Shown: piece by piece, positions 1-9,237 of the stretch
How the letters are laid out: each line of letters begins with the position of its first letter
Position numbering within the stretch: position 1 is the stretch's first letter
Source of the DNA: Bacteroidales bacterium
GTDB lineage: Bacteria; Bacteroidota; Bacteroidia; Bacteroidales; UBA12077
DNA length: 56,968 nucleotides
Reading direction: 5' to 3'
Assembly: GCA_027859205.1 (NCBI GenBank)
Contig: JAQIBH010000151.1
Coordinates: 1-56,968, forward strand
The notes under the pieces: generated by a model
The model's database searches: none
Told to the model about the DNA's origin: nothing
Seen by the model: only the letters and a program-made list of their open reading frames with translations
Translations under genes and position numbers: made by a program

Positions 1-147
1 TTGGATTATTGTTATTTTTGTTTCGCCTGAAGAGTCCCATATTTAAAAAGTTTTGTCGAACTCAAAAATACAGGATTCTGAGGGCTTTTTAAAATTCCGA
101 CTTTCGGATGCTAGTGAAAATTTATATAATATTATATAAAAGATGCA

Positions 148-178
148 CTTGTGTGTTTGTAAAAAATTACTATTTTTG
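148..178 (+). promoter_or_regulatory. Bacteroidota-type promoter for the EF-G paralogue
   Basis: CTTG at 148-151 (3 of 4 matches to the -33 TTTG), a 19-nt spacer, and TATTTTTG at 171-178, a full match to the -7 consensus TAnnTTTG. This predicts a leader of about 60 nt before the ATG at 248. Bases 1-147 show no convincing gene. Confidence 0.55.
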
Positions 179-247
179 ATGCCCATTATTATAATGTTTG
201 TTTAGAAAATTTACTAGAAATTATTATTAATTAAATCATTAAATACA

Positions 248-2404
248 ATGAAAACTTATCAAGCTGAAAAAATAAGGAATATTGCTTTGATTGGTAATGC
301 GGGGTCTGGAAAGACCTCTCTTGCAGAAGCAATGCTTTATGAAGGTGGTATTATTGATAGGAAAGGAACAGTAAATGGCAAAAACACTGCTTCTGACTAT
401 AATGAAATTGAACAGGAGAATTTAAATTCAGTTTTTTCGACTGTGCTATATACAGAATTTAACGACCATAAAATAAATTTTATCGATACTCCGGGAGCTG
501 ATGATTTTATTGGAGGAGTTATTTCTTCATTTACCGTGGCCGATTTAGCAATAATGCTTGTAAATGCACAACAAGGCGTTGAAGTAGGAACTGAAATTTT
601 AAACAGACATTGTGAAAAATACAACAAACCATTGATGTTAATATTTAACAAACTGGATCATGAGCACGCAAATTACGAAAAGACAATTGAAGCCGTAAAA
701 ACTACTTTTGGGAATAAGGCTGTTGTTGTTCAGTATCCAGTTGCAACTGGCTCAGATTTTAATGCAATTATTGATGTGCTTTTAATGAAAATGTACAAAT
801 TCAATGATGCTGGAGAAAGAGAAATTTTAGAGATTCCTGCTGATCAAAAAGACACAGCAAATGAATTACATAATACATTAGTCGAAGCTGCTGCTGAAAA
901 CGATGAGAATTTAATGGAGTTATACTTTGAAAAAGGTTCTTTGGACGAAAACGAAATGAGAAAAGGAATTAGGGCTGGGTTAATTACTCGTGGCTTGTTT
1001 CCTATTTTTTGTGCATCAGCTGAAAAGAATATTGGTATAAAAAGAGTTTTAGAATTTATTACAAATGTTGCCCCTGCTCCAGACATGATTCCTGCAGTTA
1101 AAACTGTTGACGATAAAGAAATAGAATGCAAAGAAGAAGGGGATACCAATATTTTTGTTTTCAAAACAACAAATGAATCTCATATTGGAGAAATAAATTA
1201 TTTTAAAGTCTATTCCGGACAAGTTACAGAAGGAATGGATTTAAATAATAATTCTACAAGAACTAAAGAAAGACTTTCTCAATTATATGTAGTTGCAGGT
1301 AAAAATCGAACAAAAGTTTCAAAACTTGTTGCTGGGGATATAGGTGCTGCGGTAAAATTAAAAAATACAAAAACCAACCATACCTTATCAAACTCAAAGG
1401 ATGAAGTAAAATTTCCAAATATTTCATTTCTTAATTCAAAATACAGAACTGCCATTAAAGCAGTTAGCGAAACGGATGACGAAAAATTAGGAGAAGCATT
1501 AAACAGATTACACGAATTAGACCCAACTGTTGAAATCGAATATTCAAAAGAATTAAAACAAATTATTCTTTCAGGACAAGGAGAATACCATTTAAATAAT
1601 ATTGTTAAATGGCATCTTGATAATGAATATAAAATTGAATCTGTATTTTACGCTCCCAAAATTCCATATAGGGAAACTATTACAAAAACTGCTGCTTCAA
1701 ATTATCGTCATAAAAAACAATCAGGTGGATCAGGCCAATTTGGTGAAGTGTATATGGTAATTGAACCATACAAAGAAGGGATGGCAGATCCAGTTAGTTA
1801 TAAAATTAATGGTAGGGACGTAAAAGTTTCTGTTAGAAACAAAGAAGAACAATCCTTACCTTGGGGTGGGAAATTAGTATATTATAATTGTATTGTTGGT
1901 GGTTCTATTGATGCTCGTTTTTTACCTGCTATATTAAAAGGTATTATGGAAAAGATGGAAGAAGGCCCGTTAACCGGATCATATGCACGTGACATTAGAG
2001 TTGCAGTTTATGATGGTAAGATGCACCCAGTTGACTCAAATGAACTTTCATTTAAATTAGCCGGACGTCACGCTTTTAAAGCTGCATTTAAAAGTGCTGG
2101 ACCTAAAATTATGGAACCTATTTATGACATTGAAGTGTTAGTTCCTGCCAACAGAATGGGTGATGTTATGAGTGACTTACAAGGAAGAAGAGCAATGATT
2201 GAAGGCATGAATAGTGATAAAGGTTTTGAAAAACTAAATGCTAAAGTTCCATTAGCTGAGCTTAATAAGTATTCAACTGCATTAAGTTCCATATCCGGTG
2301 GAAGAGCCACTTATTCAATGAAGTTCTCTAAATACGAACAAGTACCGATGGATGTTCAGGATAAATTAATGAAGACATTCCAAGAGGAAGAAGAAGAAGA
2401 TTAG
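248..2404 (+). CDS. Elongation factor G-like GTPase paralogue (EF-G2 type)
   Basis: A translation-factor GTPase of 718 residues with the domain order of EF-G: G domain (about 1-275), domain II, III, IV (about 480-600) and V. G1 is GNAGSGKTS at residues 16-24 rather than the usual GHxDAGKTT. G3 is DTPGAD at 80-85, so Ala84 stands where canonical EF-G has the catalytic His of DTPGH. G4 is NKLD. The usual switch I ERGITI is not recognisable. Domain IV carries about 30 extra residues (about 510-541) between the GGSGQFGEV strand and the IVGGSI motif. These departures fit the second EF-G of Bacteroidota, reported in Bacteroides to support translocation with little or no GTP hydrolysis, rather than housekeeping FusA. 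Acidic C-terminus. Transcribed alone and followed by a strong terminator. Confidence 0.9.
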   Translation: MKTYQAEKIRNIALIGNAGSGKTSLAEAMLYEGGIIDRKGTVNGKNTASDYNEIEQENLNSVFSTVLYTEFNDHKINFIDTPGADDFIGGVISSFTVADLAIMLVNAQQGVEVGTEILNRHCEKYNKPLMLIFNKLDHEHANYEKTIEAVKTTFGNKAVVVQYPVATGSDFNAIIDVLLMKMYKFNDAGEREILEIPADQKDTANELHNTLVEAAAENDENLMELYFEKGSLDENEMRKGIRAGLITRGLFPIFCASAEKNIGIKRVLEFITNVAPAPDMIPAVKTVDDKEIECKEEGDTNIFVFKTTNESHIGEINYFKVYSGQVTEGMDLNNNSTRTKERLSQLYVVAGKNRTKVSKLVAGDIGAAVKLKNTKTNHTLSNSKDEVKFPNISFLNSKYRTAIKAVSETDDEKLGEALNRLHELDPTVEIEYSKELKQIILSGQGEYHLNNIVKWHLDNEYKIESVFYAPKIPYRETITKTAASNYRHKKQSGGSGQFGEVYMVIEPYKEGMADPVSYKINGRDVKVSVRNKEEQSLPWGGKLVYYNCIVGGSIDARFLPAILKGIMEKMEEGPLTGSYARDIRVAVYDGKMHPVDSNELSFKLAGRHAFKAAFKSAGPKIMEPIYDIEVLVPANRMGDVMSDLQGRRAMIEGMNSDKGFEKLNAKVPLAELNKYSTALSSISGGRATYSMKFSKYEQVPMDVQDKLMKTFQEEEEED

Positions 2405-2427
2405 ATATTATTAGTATCTATAGATAC

Positions 2428-2460
2428 AAAAAAGCTTGATCGATTTGATCAAGCTTTTTT
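2428..2460. terminator. Bidirectional intrinsic terminator
   Basis: Perfect 14-bp inverted repeat AAAAAAGCTTGATC (2428-2441) and its complement (2447-2460) with a 5-nt loop. A-tract and T-tract flank the stem on both sides, so it can end both the EF-G gene (plus) and the convergent T9SS cargo gene (minus). Confidence 0.9.
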
Positions 2461-2489
2461 TATACCTAATATTATATAGTAAAATTTTA

Positions 2490-3917
2490 TCAGAATAATC
2501 TAACCACACCAAATTGAGCACCTCCAGTATTTGTATTTGGATCTTGCTCTGCTTCAGCATCAGAGGACTGTGTACTTGGTTGCTTTCCTTGATTATTATT
2601 ATCATATGTTACATTATCCCAACCTAAAATTTCTACTACAAAGAAATAGTTTCCCGCAGGAGCCTCTCTGTTACTATTTCTAACTTTACCATCCCAACCT
2701 TCCCAATCACTAATATCTCCTACAAACTCATGAACAACCTGTCCTACTCTATTAAAAATAGTTATTTTAAAGGATCGTATAGATTGATAATCAAGTAAAA
2801 TAAACTTATCATTCTCTCCAAAAGTACTATATGGAGTAAAAACATTAGGAAATTCAATTAAAGATGGCTCCACTTTAATATTAAAAAATATAGAATCTTT
2901 ACAACCATATTCGCTTTCACTAAATAATCTTAAAACATATGTCCTACCCGAATCGGCAACTGTATAATAATATGTATGTTCAGGTTCTTCAAGAAAATCG
3001 GAAGTAAATATTGTATCTATATCATTATTCCGCAAAGTATCACCAAAAAACCAAATGTAATTTGCGCCGTTTAATGATTCATTAACAAAAGAAACTTTTA
3101 AGGGTGCAGATCCCGAAATTTCATTCTCGCTACTTCCCGTTGAAACATCTTCTGTTTTATTATCAATTGAAGTCCAAGAAAAATCGGCATCGGTTTCTAT
3201 CGCAAAATATTCTATATCATCCTCTGCCTGGCAGCCAAATCTATCGGTAATTGTCACAGAAAAGATTGTATTTTCCGTTGGAAGTTCAGAATTATTGTCT
3301 GTTGGATCTTCAGCAACACTAGTAAATGGTCCATTAAAACTTCTAAAACTATCCATTTCCGGTGAAGATGTCCATTCGTATAAATCTAATTTGTTTTGTA
3401 AAGTATAAGAATCTCCAGTTATAACATTAAAATAATTTAATGGTGTGTTAAAATACATTGAAGTATGATAATATGGATCAGTTATTAATGCTAAGTAATC
3501 GCAATCATTTTCTTGATGAAATTGTATTTCAATACTAATATTCGTATTATTATAAACCCAAGCTACATATTCTTGTATTGTATCTGGTTTAGTTAAAACA
3601 ACTTTGTAACCACCATTTGCCAAATTTGAAATAACAGAACGTGTTGAATTATTAATAATTGAAAAGCCCGTAAGTGTATCTGTAAAATCGTTTGTTAATT
3701 CATTATACTTAAACCACTCAAAGTTATAACCACCAAAACCAATTGAGTCCTCTGCAACTAAACTACCACCATTTGCATCATCTGTGCAAAATACAAAAAC
3801 AAAATCACTATCTGAATATTCGGTTGCTTCGGAAAAAAGCGCAGCAGAAGAAATTTGGCTAAATCCATTTATATAAAATATCAATCCAAAACCCAATAAT
3901 AAATATTTCAATCTCAT
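2490..3917 (-). CDS. T9SS type B cargo protein with PKD-like and gliding-motility C-terminal domains
   Basis: Secreted protein of 475 residues of unknown specific function. The ATG at 3917 gives an N-terminal signal peptide (MRLKYLLLGFGLIFYINGFS). A TTG four codons upstream is also open but less likely. The central part is beta-rich, with a PKD-like module (about 240-345, containing the strand ANYIWFFGD and ending in FFNIKV). The C-terminal domain starts at FPNVFTPYS and contains ITIFNRVGQVVHEF and GWDGKV, the pattern of the CHU_C/gliding-motility sorting domain used by T9SS. A low-complexity Asn/Gln/Asp/Ser stretch of about 30 residues interrupts it just before the final strand FGVVRLF, which is unusual. 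Likely exported and attached to the cell surface. Confidence 0.85.
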   Translation of the reverse strand: MRLKYLLLGFGLIFYINGFSQISSAALFSEATEYSDSDFVFVFCTDDANGGSLVAEDSIGFGGYNFEWFKYNELTNDFTDTLTGFSIINNSTRSVISNLANGGYKVVLTKPDTIQEYVAWVYNNTNISIEIQFHQENDCDYLALITDPYYHTSMYFNTPLNYFNVITGDSYTLQNKLDLYEWTSSPEMDSFRSFNGPFTSVAEDPTDNNSELPTENTIFSVTITDRFGCQAEDDIEYFAIETDADFSWTSIDNKTEDVSTGSSENEISGSAPLKVSFVNESLNGANYIWFFGDTLRNNDIDTIFTSDFLEEPEHTYYYTVADSGRTYVLRLFSESEYGCKDSIFFNIKVEPSLIEFPNVFTPYSTFGENDKFILLDYQSIRSFKITIFNRVGQVVHEFVGDISDWEGWDGKVRNSNREAPAGNYFFVVEILGWDNVTYDNNNQGKQPSTQSSDAEAEQDPNTNTGGAQFGVVRLF

Positions 3918-4134
3918 CACTCTTAACAAATTTCTCTCGATATTTATGTAAGCTACAATAATAACAATTATCGATCAATAAAATTGTATGACATTTATGT
4001 TTTTTCTTTATCAACATAAAATATAATTTCATATCAAAAATGTGTATAAATACTTTTATATGATCTTGGTTTGATAAATAATAGATATATTTTTACAAGC
4101 TTAAAATTAGAATTAGAGAAAGGAATTTTTTATT

Positions 4135-6465
4135 GTGCATGATTATTTAAACGATTTAAACGAAGTACAAAAAGAAGCGGTTGTAAATTATACGGGAGCT
4201 TCATTAGTAATAGCAGGTGCCGGATCAGGAAAAACACGTGTTTTAACATATAGACTGACACACTTGCTTGCTAAAAATATTCCAGCATATAATATTTTAT
4301 CATTAACTTTTACAAACAAGGCTGCAGCAGAAATGAAATCGCGTGTTACAAAAATGATTGGCAGTGATGCAGCTCGATTTTTATGGATGGGGACTTTTCA
4401 TTCTGTCTTTGCTCGTATATTAAGAACAGAGGCTAAAAACCTTGGTTACACCTCAAATTTTACAATATACGATACAATTGACTCAAAAAATCTAATTAAA
4501 AAAATAATTAAAGAATTAGGTTTAGATGATAAAACCTATAAGCCAAATGAAATTTACGGAAGGATTTCAAGTGCTAAAAACAATTTGGTAAGTTCAAAAG
4601 CTTATAGTAGTAATCAACAATTAATGATTCAGGATCAGAAAAGCAAGCCTCCACGTCCAAGAATGGCTGAAATTTATATGATGTATGCCAATCGTTGTAA
4701 AAAAGGCGATGCTATGGATTTTGATGATTTGTTATTAAATACAAACATTCTTTTTAGGGATTTCCCTGAGATTCTTGAGAAATACCAAGATAAATTCAAA
4801 TATATTCTTGTTGATGAGTACCAGGATACAAATTTCTCTCAGTACCTAATTATTAATAAGCTAAGTGCTAAAAATAAAAACATATGTGTAGTTGGCGACG
4901 ACGCCCAAAGTATTTATGCCTTTCGCGGAGCCAAAATCGAAAATATTCTTAATTTCAGAAACGATTACCCAGGGTATCAGCTATATAAATTAGAGCAAAA
5001 TTACAGATCAACAAAAGTAATTGTTAATGCTGCTAATAGTTTAATAAAAAAAAATAAAGAACAAATCCCAAAAAATATATATTCAAAAAATGCTGATGGC
5101 GATAAAATCAACGTTTTAGAAACTGAAACTGATAAAGACGAAGCTTACACTACGGCGCGAATTATTCAAGAGATTATTACGGAAAGAGATTACGACTATA
5201 AAGATTTTGCAATACTATACAGAACAAATGCACAATCAAGAAATTTTGAAGAAGCATTACGTCGATTTAATATACCTTATAAAGTATACGGGAGCATATC
5301 GTTTTATCAACGCAAAGAAATAAAAGATGTTCTAGCCTATTTTCGTTTTGTTGTAAATCAAAAAGACGATGAAGCTTTATTAAGAATTATTAATTATCCA
5401 ACTCGTGGAATTGGTCAAACAACAATCTCAAAAATTGAGAGTTACACTAAAACCCATGATAAAAATATTTGGGAATCTTTATTAGAAATCAACAAAGTTC
5501 AAATTGGACTAAATTCGGGAACTATATCTAAGTTGATTAAATTCAGATCATTAATACAAGGATTTATTGAAGATATAAAAAGCCTTGATGCTTATGATGC
5601 TGCAATGGATATTGCAAAAGAAACAGGAATATTAAAAGATTTAAAAGATACAGAATCGCATGAAGCACTGACAAAGTATGAAAATGTTGAAGAACTCTTA
5701 AACGGAATCAAAGAATTTGTTGATGAAAATAATGATCCTGATACGTTTCCTGCTTTAAATAAGTTTATGGAGAATGTATCTTTGTTAACAAACCAGGATA
5801 ATGAAAAAGCTGATGAAGTAAATACCATAACTATAATGACTATTCACTCAGCTAAAGGCTTGGAATTTAAACATGTCTTTGTAGTGGGATTAGAAGAAAA
5901 CCTCTTCCCTTCCCCGATGTCTTCAGGCACACAAAAAGAACTTGAAGAAGAACGCAGATTATTTTATGTTGCTTTGACAAGAGCAGAAGAATCGGTCATT
6001 ATATCATATGCAAAAGAAAGGTATAAATGGGGTGTACCAACAAGTTGCAGACCAAGCAGGTTTATAAAAGAAATAGACGAACAATATCTCGACTTACCTG
6101 AGTCATTTTTTGAAAGTACAACTACATCTTTTAGTGGTGGAGATTTGTTCGAAGACTCATCTAAACCCAGATTTGAAAAAAGAAAATCGGGTATTAATGC
6201 TACAGTACCATTAGTAAATAAAAAACTAATTAAATTAAGTGAAGCAAACAGAAAAACAGCACAGCAAATTAGCGATGATTTTAAACCAGATGATCCTTTT
6301 TTAATTAAAACAGGAATGATTGTACGTCATATTAAATTCGGATTAGGTGAGGTTGTTGCAATTGAAGGCTCAGAACCAAATAAAAAAGCAAAAGTAAATT
6401 TTGAAATAATTGGAGAAAAACAACTCTTACTTAAATTTGCTAAATTGCAAATAGTATCGGAATAA
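4135..6465 (+). CDS. pcrA: ATP-dependent DNA helicase, UvrD/PcrA family (superfamily 1)
   Basis: 3'-5' helicase of 776 residues for repair and replication-fork maintenance. Walker A is GAGSGKT near residue 27, followed by TFTNKAAAEM (motif Ia), VDEYQDTN (motif II), GDDAQSIYAFRGA (motif III), QNYRS (motif IV), TIHSAKGLEF (motif V) and VALTRAEE (motif VI). The tail of about 50 residues (GMIVRHIKFGLGEVV onward) matches the Tudor-like C-terminal domain of PcrA/UvrD. Length is normal. The start is GTG at 4135, preceded by the purine-rich sequence AGAGAAAGGAA, an unusually good ribosome site for this phylum. No in-frame ATG lies before the conserved LNEVQKEAV. Not RecB/AddA-like, since no nuclease domain is present. 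Confidence 0.95.
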   Translation: MHDYLNDLNEVQKEAVVNYTGASLVIAGAGSGKTRVLTYRLTHLLAKNIPAYNILSLTFTNKAAAEMKSRVTKMIGSDAARFLWMGTFHSVFARILRTEAKNLGYTSNFTIYDTIDSKNLIKKIIKELGLDDKTYKPNEIYGRISSAKNNLVSSKAYSSNQQLMIQDQKSKPPRPRMAEIYMMYANRCKKGDAMDFDDLLLNTNILFRDFPEILEKYQDKFKYILVDEYQDTNFSQYLIINKLSAKNKNICVVGDDAQSIYAFRGAKIENILNFRNDYPGYQLYKLEQNYRSTKVIVNAANSLIKKNKEQIPKNIYSKNADGDKINVLETETDKDEAYTTARIIQEIITERDYDYKDFAILYRTNAQSRNFEEALRRFNIPYKVYGSISFYQRKEIKDVLAYFRFVVNQKDDEALLRIINYPTRGIGQTTISKIESYTKTHDKNIWESLLEINKVQIGLNSGTISKLIKFRSLIQGFIEDIKSLDAYDAAMDIAKETGILKDLKDTESHEALTKYENVEELLNGIKEFVDENNDPDTFPALNKFMENVSLLTNQDNEKADEVNTITIMTIHSAKGLEFKHVFVVGLEENLFPSPMSSGTQKELEEERRLFYVALTRAEESVIISYAKERYKWGVPTSCRPSRFIKEIDEQYLDLPESFFESTTTSFSGGDLFEDSSKPRFEKRKSGINATVPLVNKKLIKLSEANRKTAQQISDDFKPDDPFLIKTGMIVRHIKFGLGEVVAIEGSEPNKKAKVNFEIIGEKQLLLKFAKLQIVSE

Positions 6466-6476
6466 ATATTTAAATC

Positions 6477-6507
6477 TTTGATTGCTAATTGAAAATAGCT
6501 ACTTTTG
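6477..6507 (+). promoter_or_regulatory. Promoter with perfect -33/-7 boxes; fixes the DUF4290 start
   Basis: TTTG at 6477-6480, a 19-nt spacer, and TACTTTTG at 6500-6507. Both boxes match the Bacteroidota housekeeping promoter exactly. Transcription would begin near 6514, so the ATG at 6489 lies upstream of the message and translation must start at 6528. Confidence 0.8.
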
Positions 6508-6527
6508 CACGAAATCACAAATATATT

Positions 6528-7118
6528 ATGGAATATAATACAAATAGAAAAAAACTGGTATTACCTGAATACGGCAGAAATATTCAAAAAATGGTGAAGC
6601 TTGCTAAAGCCGAGCCTGATGCTGCAAAAAGAAATAAAATGGCACAAGCAATAATATCCATTATGGGTAATATGAATCCACACCTTAGAGATATTGTTGA
6701 CTTTAAACATAAACTTTGGGATCATCTTGCAATAATTTCAGAATTTGACTTAGATATTGAATCACCTTACCCTACCCCGGAGATTGAAACTTTTAACTCA
6801 AAACCTGAAAGAGTACCATACAAAACTAAGGTTACTAAATTCAAACACTACGGTCAAACCATAGAAAAAATGATTACAGTGGCTATTGAAATGGAAGAGG
6901 GAGAGTTAAAAGAGATTCTTATCCAGCTTATTGCTAACCACATGAAAAAAAGCTACCTTACTTGGAATAAAGAAGCTGTAAATGATGATCAAATTTTCAG
7001 AGATTTAAAAATTATTTCTGGAGGGAAAATAGATTTAAATACCGATAAAACAACACTTACAAAAACAAGGGATATTTTAGAAAAAAATAAACGTAGAAAA
7101 GTTCAAAGAAAAAGATAA
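6528..7118 (+). CDS. DUF4290 family protein
   Basis: Protein of 196 residues starting MEYNTNRKKLVLPEYGRNIQ. The N-terminal pattern (LPEYGRNIQKMV, then a long helix with MGNMNPHLRD and HKLWDHLAIIS) is typical of DUF4290, a Bacteroidota-restricted family of unknown function that usually sits next to murA, as here (24 nt upstream). No signal peptide or membrane segment, so cytosolic. The C-terminus is strongly basic (KNKRRKVQRKR), which could suit nucleic-acid or ribosome contact, but that is speculation. Co-transcribed with murA from the promoter at 6477-6507. Confidence 0.85.
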   Translation: MEYNTNRKKLVLPEYGRNIQKMVKLAKAEPDAAKRNKMAQAIISIMGNMNPHLRDIVDFKHKLWDHLAIISEFDLDIESPYPTPEIETFNSKPERVPYKTKVTKFKHYGQTIEKMITVAIEMEEGELKEILIQLIANHMKKSYLTWNKEAVNDDQIFRDLKIISGGKIDLNTDKTTLTKTRDILEKNKRRKVQRKR

Positions 7119-7142
7119 TTTCCTAACTAAAACTACAGATTT

Positions 7143-8450
7143 ATGAGTTCGTTTGTTATCAAGGGTGGTAAAAAACTTAAAGGAGATATTTACCCTCAGG
7201 GAGCAAAAAATGAAGCACTACAAATACTTTGCGCGGTTCTGTTAACTCCTGAAAAGATTACAATAAAAAACATCCCGAACATAATAGATGTTAATAAACT
7301 TATAGATCTAATAGCAAGTATTGGGGTCAAAGTTGAAAAATTAAGTGAGTCATCATATTCATTTACTGCGGAAAAAATAAATTTCGACTACTTACATTCA
7401 GAAGAATATAGAGAAAAATCAACAAGTCTTCGTGGATCAATAATGATGATAGGGCCTTTATTGGCGCGATTTGGGAAAGGATACATTCCAAAACCCGGCG
7501 GCGACAAAATTGGTAGACGAAGAGTTGATACACATTTTATTGGTTTCCAAAAGCTTGGAGCTAAGTTCGAATTTAGTCATAAAGAAAATTCTTATAAGGT
7601 TAAAGGCAAAACACTTCGAGGCGCAAAAATGTTACTCGACGAAGCTTCAATTACTGGTACAGCCAACATAATTATGGCAGCAGTTTTAGCTCAAGGGCAA
7701 ACAGAAATTTATAATGCGGCATGCGAACCATATATTCAACAGCTTTGCAAAATGCTTGTAAGTATGGGTGCTAAAATTTCCGGGATTGGTTCAAATTTAC
7801 TTATTATTGATGGTGTAAAGGAACTAAAAGGTTGTGAACATACCATTCTTCCTGATATGATTGAGGTTGGGAGTTTTATAGGTTTAGCTGCAATGACAGG
7901 TTCTGAAATCACAATTAAAAATGTTTCTTTTGAAAATTTGGGAATTATTCCTAATTCATTTAAACGTTTAGGAGTTAAACTTGAAAAAATTGGAGATGAT
8001 ATTTTTATTCCGGAACAAAGACATTTTCAGATAGAAACATTTATTGACGGATCAATAATGACCATAGCAGATGCTCCATGGCCAGGATTAACTCCAGATT
8101 TATTAAGTATAATGTTAGTTGTTGCAACACAAGCTAAAGGAAGTGTGTTAATACATCAAAAGATGTTTGAAAGCCGATTATTTTTTGTAGACAAATTAAT
8201 AGATATGGGAGCTCAAATTATTCTTTGTGATCCACACCGAGCAACAATTATAGGTTTAAACAATCAAATTCAGTTACGAGCTACAGATATGACATCACCT
8301 GACATTCGCGCAGGTGTAGCACTTCTAATTGCTGCAATGTCAGCAGATGGAAATAGTACTATTCATAATATTGATCAGATTGATCGTGGATACCAGAATA
8401 TAGATAAACGATTAAATGCTATCGGAGCTGACATTAAGCGAATAAATTAA
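7143..8450 (+). CDS. murA: UDP-N-acetylglucosamine 1-carboxyvinyltransferase (MurA)
   Basis: First committed step of peptidoglycan synthesis: transfers enolpyruvate from PEP to UDP-GlcNAc in the cytosol. The 435 residues have normal EPSP-synthase-like architecture, with QGAKNEALQ near the N-terminus (the catalytic Lys-Asn pair of the family) and SPDIRAGVALLIAA near the C-terminus. The active-site loop reads PGGDKIGRR, so residue 121 (codon GAC at 7503-7505) is Asp where most MurA enzymes have the Cys that fosfomycin alkylates. Cys-to-Asp enzymes are active and fosfomycin-insensitive in other bacteria, so intrinsic resistance is expected. Follows the DUF4290 gene by 24 nt. The next gene has its own promoter. 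Confidence 0.96.
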   Translation: MSSFVIKGGKKLKGDIYPQGAKNEALQILCAVLLTPEKITIKNIPNIIDVNKLIDLIASIGVKVEKLSESSYSFTAEKINFDYLHSEEYREKSTSLRGSIMMIGPLLARFGKGYIPKPGGDKIGRRRVDTHFIGFQKLGAKFEFSHKENSYKVKGKTLRGAKMLLDEASITGTANIIMAAVLAQGQTEIYNAACEPYIQQLCKMLVSMGAKISGIGSNLLIIDGVKELKGCEHTILPDMIEVGSFIGLAAMTGSEITIKNVSFENLGIIPNSFKRLGVKLEKIGDDIFIPEQRHFQIETFIDGSIMTIADAPWPGLTPDLLSIMLVVATQAKGSVLIHQKMFESRLFFVDKLIDMGAQIILCDPHRATIIGLNNQIQLRATDMTSPDIRAGVALLIAAMSADGNSTIHNIDQIDRGYQNIDKRLNAIGADIKRIN

Positions 8451-8456
8451 AAAATC

Positions 8457-8487
8457 ATTGTCAAGTTTTCATTTATGTTTAATTTTG
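8457..8487 (+). promoter_or_regulatory. Promoter of grpE-dnaJ
   Basis: ATTG at 8457-8460 (3 of 4 matches), a 19-nt spacer, and TAATTTTG at 8480-8487, a full match to TAnnTTTG. It leaves a leader of about 90 nt before the grpE ATG at 8583. I see no CIRCE-type operator (TTAGCACTC-N9-GAGTGCTAA) in the leader. Confidence 0.65.
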
Positions 8488-8582
8488 CGTGCCAATTTGA
8501 CGCAATAATCCTATTTGGCAAAAATTTTGATACCATAATGCCGATTAATTAATTGATAATCATTTTTCAAAAAGAAACGGGA

Positions 8583-9212
8583 ATGACAAAAAAGAAGACG
8601 GGTACAGTAGAAGTAAAGAAAAATACAAAAACTACTCAACAAAATAAAAAACAGAATACAAAAACTGCTCGTCAGACAGACGAGACTAAGGCAGATAAAA
8701 AATCTACCAATTCATCAAACAAAAAAACAAAAGTTGATGAAAAAGAAAAAAAGGTAGAGAAAAAAGTTGTAAAAACAGACAAAGAGATAATTGTAGAATT
8801 AAACGATAAATATCTTCGATTAGCTGCAGAATTTGATAATTACAGAAAGCGTACCTTAAAGGAACGAATGGATTTAATGAAATCTGCCGGTGAAGATATT
8901 CTCATCAATATAATTCCTGTAATGGATGACTTTGAGCGAGGATTAGGCTCAATAGATAGAGCGAAAGAAATTAGTGCTGTGAAGGAGGGCGTTCAATTAA
9001 TCTATAATAAATTCAAAGATTTTCTAAAACAACGGGGAGTAAAAGAAATTGTGGCAAAAGAAAAAGATTTTGATACTGACTTGCACGAAGCTATTACTAA
9101 AATTCCTGCTCCAAATAAAAAATTAAAAGGAAAAGTAGTCGATGTTGTTGAAAAGGGTTATTATTTAAACGAAAAAGTAATTCGCTTTTCGAAGGTCGTT
9201 ATTGGCGAATAA
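8583..9212 (+). CDS. grpE: Nucleotide exchange factor GrpE
   Basis: Cochaperone that releases ADP from DnaK. The ATG at 8583 gives 209 residues (MTKKKTGTVEV...). A TTG ten codons upstream is open but poorer. The first 75 or so residues are Lys/Thr/Asn-rich and probably disordered. Then comes the long dimerising helix (IIVELNDKYLRLAAEFDNYRK) and the C-terminal beta wing ending in VEKGYYLNEKVIRFSKVVI, the GrpE signature. Lies 25 nt upstream of dnaJ and forms a chaperone operon with it. dnaK is not in the window. Confidence 0.95.
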   Translation: MTKKKTGTVEVKKNTKTTQQNKKQNTKTARQTDETKADKKSTNSSNKKTKVDEKEKKVEKKVVKTDKEIIVELNDKYLRLAAEFDNYRKRTLKERMDLMKSAGEDILINIIPVMDDFERGLGSIDRAKEISAVKEGVQLIYNKFKDFLKQRGVKEIVAKEKDFDTDLHEAITKIPAPNKKLKGKVVDVVEKGYYLNEKVIRFSKVVIGE

Positions 9213-9237
9213 GACAAAATATTGAAAAAAATATAAT

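Noticed and set aside
1-147. Possible gene end at the left edge of the window
   Set aside because: No frame on either strand gives a convincing protein; only AT-rich intergenic sequence is visible.
4021-4134. TTTC-N20-TACTTTTA as promoter of the helicase gene
   Set aside because: Both boxes have one mismatch, and other near-matches occur in the same AT-rich gap.
6489-6527. Upstream ATG extending the DUF4290 protein by 13 residues
   Set aside because: It lies between the -33 and -7 boxes of a perfect promoter and would not be transcribed.
8491-8539. GCCAA...TTGGC inverted repeat in the grpE leader as a heat-shock operator
   Set aside because: Only 5-6 paired bases with a long spacer, and no match to CIRCE.
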